A DNA stretch of 64,000 nucleotides from Galerina marginata. Its lineage: Eukaryota; Basidiomycota; Agaricomycetes; Agaricales; Galerinaceae. Below, piece after piece: positions 23,795 to 36,283 of the stretch. The translations under genes were made by a program, and so were the position numbers. The first letter of the stretch is position 1; each line of letters starts with the position of its first letter. The notes under the pieces were generated by a model that saw nothing but the letters and a program-made list of their open reading frames with translations, ran no database searches and was not told the DNA's origin. The DNA lies in the NCBI GenBank assembly GCA_023014335.1, contig JAECYW010000031.1, forward strand, positions 310,001 through 374,000, read 5' to 3'.

Positions 23795-25706
23795 GGTCTG
23801 GGAGACACTGACTCCTTGCGAGTTTTCCATTTGCGCCAAGCTGAGACGGGAAAGGTACCCTATGAAGGATTGCAGCAGCTTTTTGTGGGGGGATAAGACG
23901 CGAAAGCAAGCTTTGAGATTTCTTTGCGTCCATACAAAAGGCGTAGAACGAAGAAGATTGGGATCCTGTACGATCCAGCCACGAGGACGAATCGAAGTCC
24001 GAAGCCAACGGAATAGTGCCTCGAGTAGATTGAGTTCAGCATAGTACTTCGACCCGTGCTCTTGTCGTCCCGAGAAACACTAATTCATCATCCTTACTCG
24101 CATGACTGACTTCCAATGACTAGGTTAGGACCACCTTTCTCATGTTTAACAGTACAGGACCGCGGAAATGCTATTGTCAGCCTTTTCCGGTGTTCCACCT
24201 GCGTCTTCAAATCCTATGACCCCAAATCTTGGGGTCCGGCCCAATGCGCTCATGTCGAATGGCCATTTTTTACATCGCGTTCCAGTGAGTAGCCATGAAG
24301 TTTATATCAATGACGTAGCTGTAAGTAGCTTCAAAGACCACCCAATGCTGTGAGGGATGCACGATTGTTGTGAAGGAAAGCATAGTCCACGTTGGAGTCA
24401 AATCCGCATCTGGATGCAGAAAAACTTCAGCCTCGGAGCATCAGGGCCTCTGCTCCGTCAATGCGGAGAAACACGCACAGGAAGGCCTATGAATAGTTGC
24501 ATTGCTCTCGTCGGAAGCAGATTCTATAAGCGGAATTCAAGCGTTTCGCCTAACGTTTGGCTGAATATCAGTCACCAGAATCAATGATGTACTTACATTG
24601 CTTGTATCGATCCTTCGCGAAAACTAGCTTTTTATGTAAGGGAGCGGTATAATACCTTAAATTTGCCTTAAGCATTGCTAGCCCTTAAGCCTTGTTAGCC
24701 CTTAAGCCTTTGGTCCTGTAACGCAGTGAAGATTGGTGGCAGGTGGGACCGGGAGTACGCCGCCCATGACATTGACGTTTGACATTCATAAGGTCCTTGA
24801 ATCTCAAGAGAAACGAGGATCACTTCAGGATCACTTTTGGCCTTCAATCACACGTACGACTCATAAGGTACCGGAGATACCACATGAAAGACGTTGACCG
24901 ATAACAAGATGTAGCATGAGCAACCCAGGAAGCACAAGAGAGATAAGTAAAGAGGATCGAATATGAGGGAACCCAACGTTGGTCTGATTGACATGGAATA
25001 AATGACGAGAACGCATCCCTATTTCTGGGAAGAGCACAGATCGATAGCTGTATGAAGACCAGTGGGATATCAAGAGCATAGTTTTGCATTCATCCAGATG
25101 AAACCCTCCAGCTTGAATCAAAGTCGCCGAAAACTACGAAGAAACGGCGAACGGCGACGGCGAGTATGTGAAAGCCAATCCTTCCTTCACTTAGTGGCCA
25201 AATCGTGATTCAAATTCAGGCCAAAAGAAAGAGGCGGCACCCTTCGAAATATCCAAGGCGGCTCGCAGTAACCAGTACTTGCAATTTGGAGGTCGGACGT
25301 CGCCTGAGACCACTGAGTGTGGTGGTTGAGAAGAAACTAATTGCAGCTCCGCTTCCCGAGAGCGACGATCATGTAATACGACAATGACATCATGATCTTC
25401 CCAGGTCCAGGAACCCAATTGTGACTCGACTTTTCTTCCCAATCTGTATTTCTCGCGCCCAACCTCTTGCCAACGATGCATAATTGAGGTAGTGAAAGCA
25501 GAATCTGAGTTTTTAGGAATATATGTACAGTAAAATAAAGAACGTCCTGCAAACCTTGATACGTACTCCGTCAAAACGAATGAATGAATGCTTTGACATG
25601 ATATTCCTGCGTATTAACCATTGCTCCTATCCTCTTCATATAAATGTTTATTGAATACGCACACTTCGGGCAAAGTTAATCACCGCTTCGACCTCTATCG
25701 AGAATA
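23795..25706. other. no gene recognised
   Basis: Short frames only on both strands. A minus frame at 25191-25574 (127 codons) has no recognisable motif. It includes a small direct repeat of tagcccttaagcctt at 24655-24715. Confidence 0.4.
24655..24715 (+). repeat. short direct repeats around ccttaagc
   Basis: Two near-identical copies of tagcccttaagcctt and a third diverged copy (tgccttaagcattgc) lie head to tail. No coding or regulatory meaning is evident. Confidence 0.5.
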
Positions 25707-27248
25707 CTAAGCATCGCCTAAGACCGTCAGACCTGCAATGTCTTTGAGAAGCTCCTTCATGGACCCAAAACAATACAGGCTCGTGTATTGAGTGAGATCA
25801 AGAACTTCGATCGGATACCCAGCCCGTTCGCGAAAACGTAGGAATGAGTGAACATAGACCCCATGAGCGAGTTTTCCCATTCGACTGCCTGGCCTTTCAA
25901 GCTTGATGATTTGAAGACGAGGAAAGAACATCTTTGGGCCTTGCGTGGCATCCAACAGGTAGTTTAGAGACGTTTCGCTCGTGGTGAGGCTGTAGAGCGA
26001 ATGAAGGGACAACGCAAATGCTCTAAATGTTTCTGGGGGTGACTCGGACTTCAAGATGAGATGCAGATGCGTCACGAAACCCAGATCAAGTGACGGACAC
26101 GATAAGGTTCCGAAGAGGAGTCGCGTTGTTGCCCTCGTAAGTCGTTGGGAAGAGATGAGTATAGATAAAAAGGGATTTGGAGGGAGAAGGCCTGTAAACG
26201 GTGGCGGTCCCGGATCGTAATCGGTAAAGAGAAACCACTTATTCGAAGCTCTAACCCATAATTTCTGTGGCTGGTTGGAATGAAGGTAGTTTTGCACTCG
26301 TTCGGATAACGGAAGGAGCCTTACGGGCCATTCGTCCTGGTTGCCACCCAGGTTGTTATGCCAGACGTCTGCAATAGGACGAAGAGCGAACGAGCAGTGT
26401 TGAAGTAGCCGGAAGTGGGCCAAAGCGTATAGAGCTTCTGAGAGGCTGGGTTCAATCGCTAGCTGTTTGACGTTAGGGAGGAAAATATCAAGCCGTTCTG
26501 AGCTGTTCGTAGGCTTTTTGGGCGTCGCTAATTTGAAGAAGGACATTATTTTGATTGTCTCTAGACGAGGCATAGCTCGAACAGCGTCCAATATTTCTGG
26601 CATGGTAAAGGGATACCCCAGACGGACTGTACGAAGAGTCGACACCCAGGGTGCATTAACGGAGAAGGCCAGTCTGGCATCGAAGCTATTTAGTGAAGGC
26701 GCGTGGTCGGAAAAGAGTTGAAGCGTAGAGCAGGAAAGTTTGGTTCTCCTACTCGCCGATATGGATAACTTTGCTGCAAATTCGTTGAGATGCGGAGCTG
26801 GACGGTAGAATGCATGCCACCAATTGTAGGTCCTTTCCTTTGAAAGGTCGATAGAGAGTTTTTGGATTCTCTCCCAGTGATGATTCAATATCACGTCGAA
26901 AAATTCTCTAAAAAGACCACAATAGGGTGTCAACACTTTGGTACTGTCCCATTTCACCCAAAGAAGGGAATCACCACTTCGCCGTAGAACCTCTGACCTC
27001 CATTGCTCTCCCGACAGGTAGAGCTCATTGAGGTCAATTAGTTTCCCCCATAAGGCCGGGGATCCAATGATAAACGAGCGCCAGGACTGACAGACTTGAG
27101 AGTAGCATCGAGTCTATTGTAGTGTGTGGTGGTTCACGAAAATGTCAGTGTTTAGCTTGATTATGGACCAAAGTATGTCGTGGTCGAGCTTTAGGATAGG
27201 AGCGTTCGTAGCTGCGATCTCATGAGTATTCAATAGCGTAGATTTCAT
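25707..27248 (-). pseudogene. F-box/LRR-like gene interrupted by one in-frame stop
   Basis: From ATG 27248 one continuous reading frame runs to the stop at 25707 (514 codons), except for a TAG at 27114-27116 (codon 45). The N-terminal part reads PILKLDHDILWSIIKLNTDIF and, after the stop, RCYSQVCQSWRSFIIGSPALW, the F-box-like opening typical of agaricomycete F-box proteins. The remainder (from 26957 down) is the leucine-rich C-terminal region. The 24 nt GTGAACC...AATAG around the stop cannot be an intron because it is too short. Removing nothing but the stop keeps the frame, so this looks like a recent nonsense allele, a young pseudogene or a sequencing error. An alternative is a shorter product from a downstream start that lacks the F-box. 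An intact version would be a substrate adaptor of an SCF ubiquitin ligase. Confidence 0.7.
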
Positions 27249-28443
27249 TGGACGTTCGCCACAGTGAAAAGAGAAATGGATAGTGACTCAACAGAGTCAT
27301 AGCCTCAGTCCGATTCAGCTGATTACATCATGATATTAGGTAAGATTTTCAACTTTCAGGGGTCAGTTTTGCCGTCGCGTTCCGGATCCCGTCGTCCAAC
27401 CCGTTTCCTGGATGCATCTGAATCGTGCTACCAAGCGTTCCGGGGAAGCTGGACGCCCAAATATGCAAGAAAAGGCCGCGCGAATCCGACCGACCTGTCC
27501 ACATAGCCATATAGTTTGTGATCAATTGTCGAATTCAGCAAACCTGGGGCAGGCATTGAACAGCCTGCGGTTAATGCATTTTCTGATGAGCGCGCATGTA
27601 AATTTGAGCTGGCAGGACTTGGGCAGGACCTTATTTTTCAGCTGGACCTACATAGTCTCTAATTCTGGGATGGAAAATTCATGTTTCTTTCACGTCAATC
27701 TGGGTCTTCTTCGCCGTCGAAACAAAGCTATATACTCTCTTCCATGCCATGCATTTTTATCAATCACTTAATAGCTCCAATCTCCAAATTATCTGGCCAC
27801 TGCGCTTCCCCGTCGTAGGGACGTAGAGTATAATTAACCTTAGCCTCCCACGCCAATACCCAGTTCAAAGCTCCCGTCTCCATCGGCGGTGAATATTAGC
27901 ACGCCCAGCAGACGATCAACACCGCTGGGCGCTGGTTATGGGCTTCTTTTTCGTTCTTTCTTCTCCGAACATCACGTACATGAAGTGATAAAATGTAAGT
28001 GTCCTAAATATCGTTGGTAACCTCACCTGTGTCTGCTGTACCGACATTTTCGACTAGTTCATAGAGTATAGGTCCAAATTTGTGCGGTGCCTGAAAATAC
28101 GTTCCGGCGTGGCTTCAAAAACCATGCCGATTATTCCCCAGACATATAAGGGAGCACCGTGACTTACGACAGAGCTGGAGTCGGGAGCCGCCCCTTATCA
28201 TCACTTTTTCGACGTAAATTTTTCCTAATCTCCGCGGGTATTTTGAGCGCCCTAGAGCATGCCTCTTCTCTGACATCCATTTACTCACGTCTGCGGGAAG
28301 CCCGAACAACAAAATCGTAAGGATGGACATAAATAATGTGTCCTAGTTATTTTTTTTTTGCTCTAATTGTCCCCCGTCTCGAGCTTCTAGCACCGTCAAC
28401 TTGGTTTGTTGATCGCCAACGCGTCGAGACGGCAGCCCCGCCA
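27249..28443. other. no gene recognised
   Basis: A plus frame of 119 codons (27412-27771) and a minus frame of 71 codons (28115-28330) have no family resemblance. A small hairpin with arms gcccagc/gctgggc lies near 27903-27930. The right end is the presumed promoter of the following DUF6534 gene. Confidence 0.4.
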
Positions 28444-30199
28444 ATGGCGTCGAACGCGACCTTCCCGCCGCTTCCACCCCATATCGCGACGAAGTGAGTT
28501 TATATTTACTTTCGTAGCTCAAGCAGTTTTGGCCTTTGTTATTGATTTGTGAGTGCTGCAGAACGGGACCACGGGTAGGTATCCAACCAAACGCCTATAC
28601 TCGCATTCTATGCAGTGGAACTAATCAAGTCTTCCAGCTTCTAGGATTTCTCTTCCACTGGGGACTTTTCGGCGTGCTCAGCGTGCAAGTCTGTAAGTGG
28701 AACCTGATCTAACATCCACCCCAATTCAATTCTCCAACCCATCAATCGCTTTTGGCATGCTTAATTAACGGCCCCACTGGTCTTGCGAGCCTCGTGTACT
28801 CGTGATTTATCATCGCCTCTCTTGTCGATGCCTCGGTCAATGTCACCTTCATTCCATACGCATCCCCGTCCCCGGATCATTCTCACATATGCTCCTCCCT
28901 GCAGACCTCTACAATATCGCCTTCCCGCGGGATTACACACGGAACAAAGTGATGGTCTATTCTGTCTATATCCTCGAAGTCGTCCAGACTGGATTTATGA
29001 CTGCATCTGCCTATTCAGTCTTTGGCACGGGATACGGTAATTTTTCTGTGTTCGACAAGGTGCAACTCGCGTGGTTTAGCGTGCCGGTTATAAGTGGAGT
29101 CGGTACGTCGTCTGTTCATTGCAAGAGTGGTTTGGAGCGTATGCGAACCTATATCGAATTGATAATCGCATCCAGTGGCTTTTATCGCGCAAGCATTTTA
29201 TGCATATCGTATAAGCGTGCTCTCTCGGTCAAGATGGGTGCCTGGCATTATAATATTGGTGTGTTAAATTCGTCGCCTCCAATTACTTAAAGCTGATTTC
29301 CTTTCTTTGATTTCAAGCTCGCCTTAGTTCAGCTAGGCGGTTCAATAGCTTGGGCAATTATCTTCAAACAAGCTGGTCTTTTTAGCCGATTACAAGTAGG
29401 GCACTATCCTATATTTATTGGTGTATGTGTTTTTCGGATATTCTGACATTTGTTTTGAATGTAAGATAATCTTCTAGATCTGGAACGGAGGAAGCGCATT
29501 ATGCGACGTCATCATAGCGGTTTACATGACATACTATGTAATTTGTTATTTTAATATTCCGGTCCAAGCAAGTCTCCTACTTAACGTTAAATTTTTTCCA
29601 GCTTTCAGTGGCACGCCGCACACCAGGCACTGTGAAGTCGACGGACGTTGTCTTGAAACGTGTTATTAAACTGGTAATCGAGACGGGCACAATCACAGGT
29701 AGGTAAATTCGGCGTTACAATGCTCAAATCCAAGTGACGAGACCATGTTCTTTCCCCTATCTCACTTTCTCCACCTCCTACCAAAACCGATTCTACAGCC
29801 GCCGTCGCTATCCTCAACCTAGTCCTCATATCTCTCCCGAGCCACACGTCCTACTACCTCGTACCCTCAGAGTCTCTCGCCAAGATCTATTCTAACTCCA
29901 TGATGGTCGTACTTAACAGTCGCATTCGAATTGGAGCCGAACGACCTGTATCCCTCGCCCCTACCAATTTGGCGCTCTCTCGTAGGGGAGTCGGCGCCAT
30001 GAGCGAAGGCAATACAGAGGCAGGAATTGGCATAGACGCGTACACACTGAGCCGCGGTGTCCTAGTGACTCGCGAGCAGGTGGTGTTCCCGAGTGGAAGT
30101 GAAAGGAACATAGGAAAGGATAATAATAGCGGCTCGGGGTCGGTTTCCGATGACCTGAAAGAGTCGCCAGAATTTGGGGAGGTAGCATTGGCTTATTAG
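28444..30199 (+). CDS. DUF6534-type multi-pass membrane protein
   Basis: Nine exons, all in phase: 28444-28493, 28562-28574, 28638-28692, 28905-29102, 29176-29258, 29318-29395, 29478-29537, 29602-29698 and 29799-30199; 344 residues. About seven hydrophobic helices are visible. The N-terminal half has LLGFLFHWGLFGVLSVQVYL and AFIAQAFYAYRISVLSRSRW. The DUF6534 domain (PF20152 as I recall) runs from GGSALCDVIIAVYMTYYL to IYSNSMMVVLNSRI. The ~100-residue C-terminal tail is polar and presumably cytosolic. This expanded family has no assigned biochemical role. Exon 2 is only 13 nt, and intron 3 is unusually long for this window (212 nt). A related gene lies 5 kb away on the other strand (22165-23794). 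Confidence 0.87.
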
Positions 30200-33100
30200 A
30201 CTGGGGGATAAAGTGAAATCACAGAGAAAGTTAGCATGGTGAGACTGTAGCGGTAGAATTTAAAGTTATTAATACGTTAGTAGATTATCCCAATGGATAT
30301 CGGTAGGTAGGCATTTACATAGAAAGGAAATTTTAAAGAGAATAAAACACTAAGTTGTCACTAGTAATAGTGATTCAAAACTAATGTATTCCACCAGTAA
30401 TGCACATACTGTATGTCCGTCAGTAGCAAAGAAGCTTTGCTCTATCCTCTGTGAGTATCGGAATATCAAGGCCCTAGCCTTCCCCGGTCCAGGGTACACT
30501 GAAAAAGGCGGAGTCGTCCAGTTGTCGTCCAGCTGGAAAAATTCCCAGCTGAAATTATATGGGATTGCGCAGTCGCTTTCGTTGCAATTCGTTGTGTTGA
30601 GAGCTTTATGCCATCATTGTCAATTCAGGACGCGTCGGACGCGTGTGTGTTTAAGTTGTCATGTGACAGAAGAAGATCTGTGGAAAATCCGGTTTCCTCC
30701 GAAACCAAAGCAGTCCCCACTCCCGTCAGTCTTTGTCGTTTTCAGTTCAGGTTCACCTCATACTCCCAACTCCTTCGCCCTTTCTGAACATAGCATTGAA
30801 TTCGTGAAGCAGGACCTCGTATCTCAAACTTGCTGAAGAAAAACGGGTCTTCTGCGGCTAGGGTATTATAGAAAATGTCCGATCCACCGCTTACTTGCTA
30901 CGTTGGCAATCTTTGGCAAATTTTCGACGGGATTCGTCTTCTGGGACCCAGAAAACGAAGCATCTGTCTATTTTTTCACTTAATCTATCGCTGATTACCC
31001 GCATAAACCCACAGATTCCTCGTCGCACTGCAGCGGCTCCACGAGGCTTGTGGGCAGTCAGCTATACCTTGCCTGTCCGTCCTTCGATCCCGAACTGCCG
31101 TTTTTAATACAGCAGGTTCGATTTTTCAATGTGAGCATGCCACCTCAGCGCTCAGCATTCATCTTTCCATGTTCCACTCGCCTTCCAATTTCGCCACCTT
31201 GTCCAGCTATGAGGCCTATCGTATCTGACCAGTTTAAACGACTTTCTTTTTCTGCTAACCTGGAATGTTTTCCCTAGTAGCCAAGGGGTCTCAGCATATG
31301 GAAAATTGGATCGTCGTTGAGTGATTGATATCGAAACTTGAACTGGCAATTTCGCCAAGTAAGTACTCTTCTTTTTTCCTTGGACATACTATAACTAGCT
31401 GATTTATTCTCAGCGTAGATTCTTCATATTTGCTTCAACTCTGGGTACGACACTTAACATCCTTTTGCCTCGATTTAGCCAAATCGCAGAACACCTAGAG
31501 TTTTATTTGCGCTGTGCTATGACGCATTGGATTTCGGTTTTCACGGAGGAATGCAGTTCTCTCATTCTGTTGCCTATTGACGAGCAGTTATCCGTCGCAT
31601 CATTGGTCGCCTCTCTCGACAAGCACCCTTGTTCAATTTTTTGTGCTTCCGGTTGACGAAACCCCTCTCGGACTTAGAAATCGAGTCCAATCATTTGGTC
31701 AGTTAAACCCGGTCATATTGTCGATAACCTGACGAAAGCCTTGTGTCAGGGAAGAGGTTAATCAGCCGCAAGGTTTAGGCGGTCGACCTTAGTATGTAAC
31801 TACGTTTCCTAATATCGTTTTATCTCTGACAAGCAATATCCGTATCTAGTTCGTGTAGGAGCTGCCTCCGCTTGTCTGTAGCTAACCTTCTAGGCTACGA
31901 TACATTTCTACTCGCGGCATATGCACGTCAAGCTCAAACTGCGCGACTTGTCCGGATAATGCACGGCGTGCTGAATAACTACGCCGAACACCAACTTGTA
32001 TGTACCAACTTCCTACCCCTGAGGACTTAAATTTTACGGTATCCCTCTATGTAAGTAATTATTCGGTGGCATTTTCGAATCTGACTGCCTTTTGGCCAAA
32101 TGCTTCGGCATGACTCATTCTGGTTGTCGACTTCGACGATACTACTCTTTTCAGATGTGTTATTCACAATACGCAGAACCGCGCCTTCCACTTCCCGCTG
32201 CCGGTTGTATCCGTTTTCACCACATTGAGCTGGCCTAGCTAAAGTCGGTGTTTCCCCTTGATTCTTATTCATACGCTCACTGTCCTCGTTCCAGGTTTCA
32301 GTTCAATTGCACATTCCTCGACCGGGTGCCTTGAAGCTGCAAGTGAATCGTTGCTTGTCCAATCATATCGAAAGAGTCTCGATCAATGCTCATGCTAGAC
32401 CATGATGTCTGATTCAAGATGACGTCTCTTTTGTCGCTTCTAATGTGAACACTGCAGGTTTCTGGGCTTTGCGCTCGACGATGGTGTTCGCTTCCTTGCG
32501 TATTGAACCTGTCCGACTGAAAATGAGCCTAGTCAACCAAAATCGTTCTGATTCTGAAAGGCCATCGTCTGTTTTCCCAGTGATTTTTGTGGGTACTTCA
32601 GTACACGGAGCCAGTGTCGACGCTCTTTATTCTGTTCAGGAAAACCATGTTGAATTACTTAGATTAGTGTTGTTTTAATTCGGGTCGAACTTCGTGCGTC
32701 CAATTATAATTCGAAAGCCCTGGCGGCAGCAGGGCCTCGGCATGCTTTCCACTTTGCCCGAACAGAACATGGCTTAAAAGCTGGTCAGAAGCACTGCTGC
32801 GGCCGGACTATTTTGCGGGGGATGCAAAATACGAGGCAGGTAGTTTGGATTTTGCCAAGTCACGTGTCCCCACCCATCGGATTGGCAAAATCGAGGTAGG
32901 CAAAATTCAAACAACCTGCCTTCGGATTTTGCACCCCCGTCAAAATAGTCGGGCCGCTGCAGTGAAGCACTTTCTGTCAATAATGTCCTGACTTCGCAAT
33001 CATTGAACCTGTTTTCGAACTTCCTTTGTCGCGGTCTAGCACGGAAAGAAGCCATGCAGGTTCGCGCGTCGACATGAACCCCGTCATCATGCACCCTGTT

Positions 33101-33338
33101 TCGATTACGGGAGCGGCTGAAAGTTTTTGGGCACAGCAACCCCATCAGCCCTGATCTTTCGTAACGTTTCTTCCTTTCCTCCTCTTATCCTCCTGCTTCC
33201 TGGGTCAGTTTGGTACGCTGGTGACTTTCTAGATCGAGGCCTTGACTGGAAATCGGGTTCAAGTCACTACAAGGCCACAACGGTACAGATAGACCACTTA
33301 CAAAGGACGAGCGGCGCCATCGGAAACGCTGAAGAAGC
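30200..33338. other. long interval without a supported gene
   Basis: The largest frame is 150 codons (plus, 30384-30836) and is unrecognised. The T-rich stretch 31300-32650 has several GTAAGT-like and TNCAG-like signals but no coherent coding exons, so a non-coding transcript or decayed gene is possible. It contains the fold-back element at 32791-32967. A frame at 33127-33342 with a hydrophobic start may hold the missing first exon of the next gene. Confidence 0.4.
32791..32967. mobile_element. fold-back (MITE-like) element, ~70-bp arms
   Basis: The left arm 32791-32857 (gcactgctgcggccggacta, then ttttgc...gatgcaaaat, aggcaggtagtttggatttt) pairs with the reverse complement of 32882-32967 (ending agtcgggccgctgcagtg). 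The arms are roughly 80-85% similar by eye. The loop is about 25 bp and contains a CACGTG. There are no coding frames. Typical of a small non-autonomous fold-back element. Confidence 0.6.
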
Positions 33339-34300
33339 ATGAGGGTTGCCCGTCAGCCGCAGGCATGGACGCTTCTGTCTGCTGAAAGCGGCGGAGTCTC
33401 TGCTAAGTGGACTCAGATCTGGACCACCGGCCCAGCTCCTACTGGCGCGGCAGCGCTGAAGGGCAGTGCTACCTGGGGGACGTCTGCAAGTTCATTAACA
33501 CCCGTTGGTACTACGAGTACAGGATCGACGGCCCCACACGCCACTGGTACGTTATCACTTGCCTGTCTGCTTCCCGGGGAATGCCCTCACAGTTGCTTTC
33601 AGGTATTGGGTCCAGCTCTCCTGCTATGCTCCCCGCGTCAGCCAGTAGCACATCGACCACGGACCTCTCATCTTTCACCCCAGCTAGACGTTCGCATACA
33701 GGGCCTATCATTGGCGGTATCATCGCCGCAATTGCGGCCGTCTTGCTCCTTCTTGCCCTCTTCCGGAAGTGGAGACGTCGCGTGTCAGCCGACCCATGTA
33801 CCAATAACTCACCAAAATGTGTCGTACCTTTTGATCTCAACGAAGGACCGGCCCAAGAGTTGGATGCAGCGTCGACTCATCCACGTGCAGACAGGATCGA
33901 GGAGAACTCGTCGACCCCAACACAATTGCTCAGTGCCCCGCAATCGGCCGCCTCGTCATCCGAGAAAGGCAGAATCCCAGTGGAGGCCGGCTCATCGTCT
34001 CCCTACCAGGATCACTCTGGTCATTCCTGGGACGTGAATCTCAACGAAAAACACGCAGCTGGCCCATCTCATCCACATGCTACTCCAGGGTTACCTTCGG
34101 GTCCGCCTTCCCCTCCCTACCCCCCGTCAGCACGCCACTCATCATTTTCTTTCCGTCCACCTTCCTCCGTCACTCCTTCAGACGATGTCCCGGCTTATGT
34201 TCGAGACCCAACTGTGATGCGTGGGCGCCACGGAATGCACCATCACTCTGTAACGATAGATCCAACAGCTTCGGATCTCCCACCATGCTACGAATGTTAG
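33339..34300 (+). CDS. single-pass membrane protein, Ser/Thr-rich ectodomain (N-terminus unresolved)
   Basis: Two exons, 33339-33546 and 33603-34300, join in phase across a 56-nt intron (301 codons as drawn). The ectodomain is rich in Ser/Thr/Ala, as in wall-sensor-like or Mid2-like fungal proteins. One clear transmemb span (GPIIGGIIAAIAAVLLLLAL) is followed by RKWRRR. The ~190-residue cytosolic tail is Pro/Ser/His-rich, with a PPSPPYPPS patch and a PPCY (PPxY) motif at the extreme C-terminus. No signal peptide is found in the drawn first exon, so an upstream exon, perhaps within 33127-33340, is probably missing. No ligand or pathway can be named. Confidence 0.6.
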
Positions 34301-34905
34301 ATATCTCAATCCACACGCTCGTTTCTTTTTTCTGTATAAATCAGTATCTTTTTAACTTTCTGCATATACTGTCGTTTGTGTCCGATTTCGCTATCCCGTA
34401 TTTTACTATTTAGTACCTACTACCGATGTTGTCAACCGAAGCCAGGCAATATTTATATCAAGTTCCCGTTACTGGAATTAGATTCTAAGCGCTTAACTGG
34501 TTGTTCTACGGGGGTACGCAGCCAATCACGATTCCTCACTTCAAAGTTCGAGATTTCCTTACTTGCCTCCGATGCCGACCGGTAGCTTGCGCCAAAATAA
34601 ATGGATTTAAGATAAACGGGGCGGGGATAATATCTAGTAAAAATGAAGGAGATTTTGGGGTAGTACATATCAGGAACGACAACGAACCCATGTTGCCTTC
34701 TATTAATCGAGGAGCATCCTGAATTTGGTACGATATGGGCATATTTGGGAATACCGACGAAGATTAGTTGGATAAACGTGAAGCATTATATGATAATCTG
34801 TTCACACTTTAGCGTAAAGAACTACGATGGAACCTGTGGGGGAGGATTCGAGGGTCAATGTGAGTGAAGAAGGGGAGATGAACATGCCTACCTTTAACTA
34901 AAGAA
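34301..34905. other. intergenic, convergent gene ends
   Basis: Lies between the 3' ends of a plus-strand and a minus-strand gene. No coding signal seen; presumably 3' untranslated regions. Confidence 0.5.
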
Positions 34906-36283
34906 TCAACTTATAACCTGGTAGCTAGTCGTGACGGAGACCGATTGAGATCCTGAAGAAATCGGCAATTTCTGATACGGCAGTGCTTGAATCGCTGTGG
35001 CCCATTCAGCTTCCGAAAGCGTCGATCCCTTTTCTGTCTCGCTTGATGAGAGAAATAGAGAGAAATCTATGGAGAACGAGACTGGGATTTTCGTTGTTGA
35101 AGCGAGCTTGACGAGTACCCCATCTAGTCTTTTCCAATCCGGAGAAGCCTGCCAGTTGAAGGGGCTATCATGTGCTGCTTCACCCAAGAGAGGAACATAC
35201 GGAGCGTCGACCAGTCCGGATAGCGTGAGGCAGCGGATACTACTCGATATAGAAGCTGTCTCGAGCATGTTGCATATTCCTAGAAGCGGGTCGCCTGGGG
35301 CATTAAAAAATATAGAAAATTCCAAATGAGATATAGTGGAAAGTCTTGCAAGGTCGAACGTTTTTGAGAGGTTAGGATTATCTAATGAAGGGCTTTTAGC
35401 TTGAAGAGAGAAAACTTGACAGAAACTGACCTGAACCGTCACTAAGAACCACGCCGGTCAGGGTATTCGCAGTCAAATTTAAAATGCGCTCTATGCACGG
35501 AATATCCTCGTAGAAGTCTTCTTTGGGGCTACATGTTAAAACTTCGAGTCCGTCGAGGTCTATGCAGCCCTTGGAGCTTTCTGCTGACTCTTGAAGGAGA
35601 ATTTCCGTAGCCTTGGATGATTTGATAAACGCATACTTTTTCAATTTTGGGCGAAAGAGTATCGGAAGTTCAAGCGTGTCCGGTGACTTCAGAGTCGTAT
35701 AAGAGAGATCGAGGTCAGTCAACTGCCTGCAGCTGGTGATAAACGATACCGGTATATTTCCAACGCGATAAAGCCGGAGCGATGTGATAAAATTTGCGAT
35801 GGAAGGTCGCCAAAACTGTGTTTCCAGGGCCTGATGATGTATGTCGGAGATTGCAACGGGTGAATACAAGTCCGGGTATTCATATGTTCCAAAGAATAGT
35901 AGTTTTTGCAGATTCTTCCCTATCATAGTCATGCAGTCAAGGAATACCGGATCCCTTGACAGCCATTCGGAATGACGGTCGTTCGAAGAAATCCGGATGA
36001 CGAGGTGACGAACACAGTGGGCGATGTGGGGAGTACAATGAAGAATGTCGCGCAAAACGCCTATTCGATTTCCTTGGACTGAATCTATCGAAGAGGGCTT
36101 CTGCTCGAGCAAATCTTCGACGTCGATTGCAATCCGTCGAAAGAGATGCGCTTGACAGCGAGGCAGGAGAACCCGGGAAACCATCGAGCAGGCACGCAGA
36201 GCTTGTTGGTCATACCTTAGCAAGTCGATTATTGCATCCAGTATTTCTTGAGATAAGGAATCGACCAGGGAGTGGATTTGCAT
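34906..36283 (-). CDS. F-box protein
   Basis: Two exons. Exon 1 starts at ATG 36283 and encodes an F-box-like N-terminus (LSQEILDAIIDLLRYDQQAL, then ACSMVSRVLLPRCQAHLF) within the first ~50 residues, followed by irregular leucine-rich segments (LTDLDLSYTTLKSPDTLELP). Exon 2 is 34906-35399. The intron is very short: donor GTCAGT at 35430 gives 31 nt, donor GTGACG at 35442 gives 43 nt, and both keep the frame (449 or 445 codons). The likely role is a substrate-recognition subunit of an SCF E3 ubiquitin ligase; the substrate is unknown. Large F-box families of this kind are normal in agaricomycetes. Confidence 0.72.

Noticed and set aside
30384..30836. 150-codon plus-strand frame
   Set aside because: No recognisable motif, no introns, and basic/Ser-rich random-looking content; not supported as a gene.
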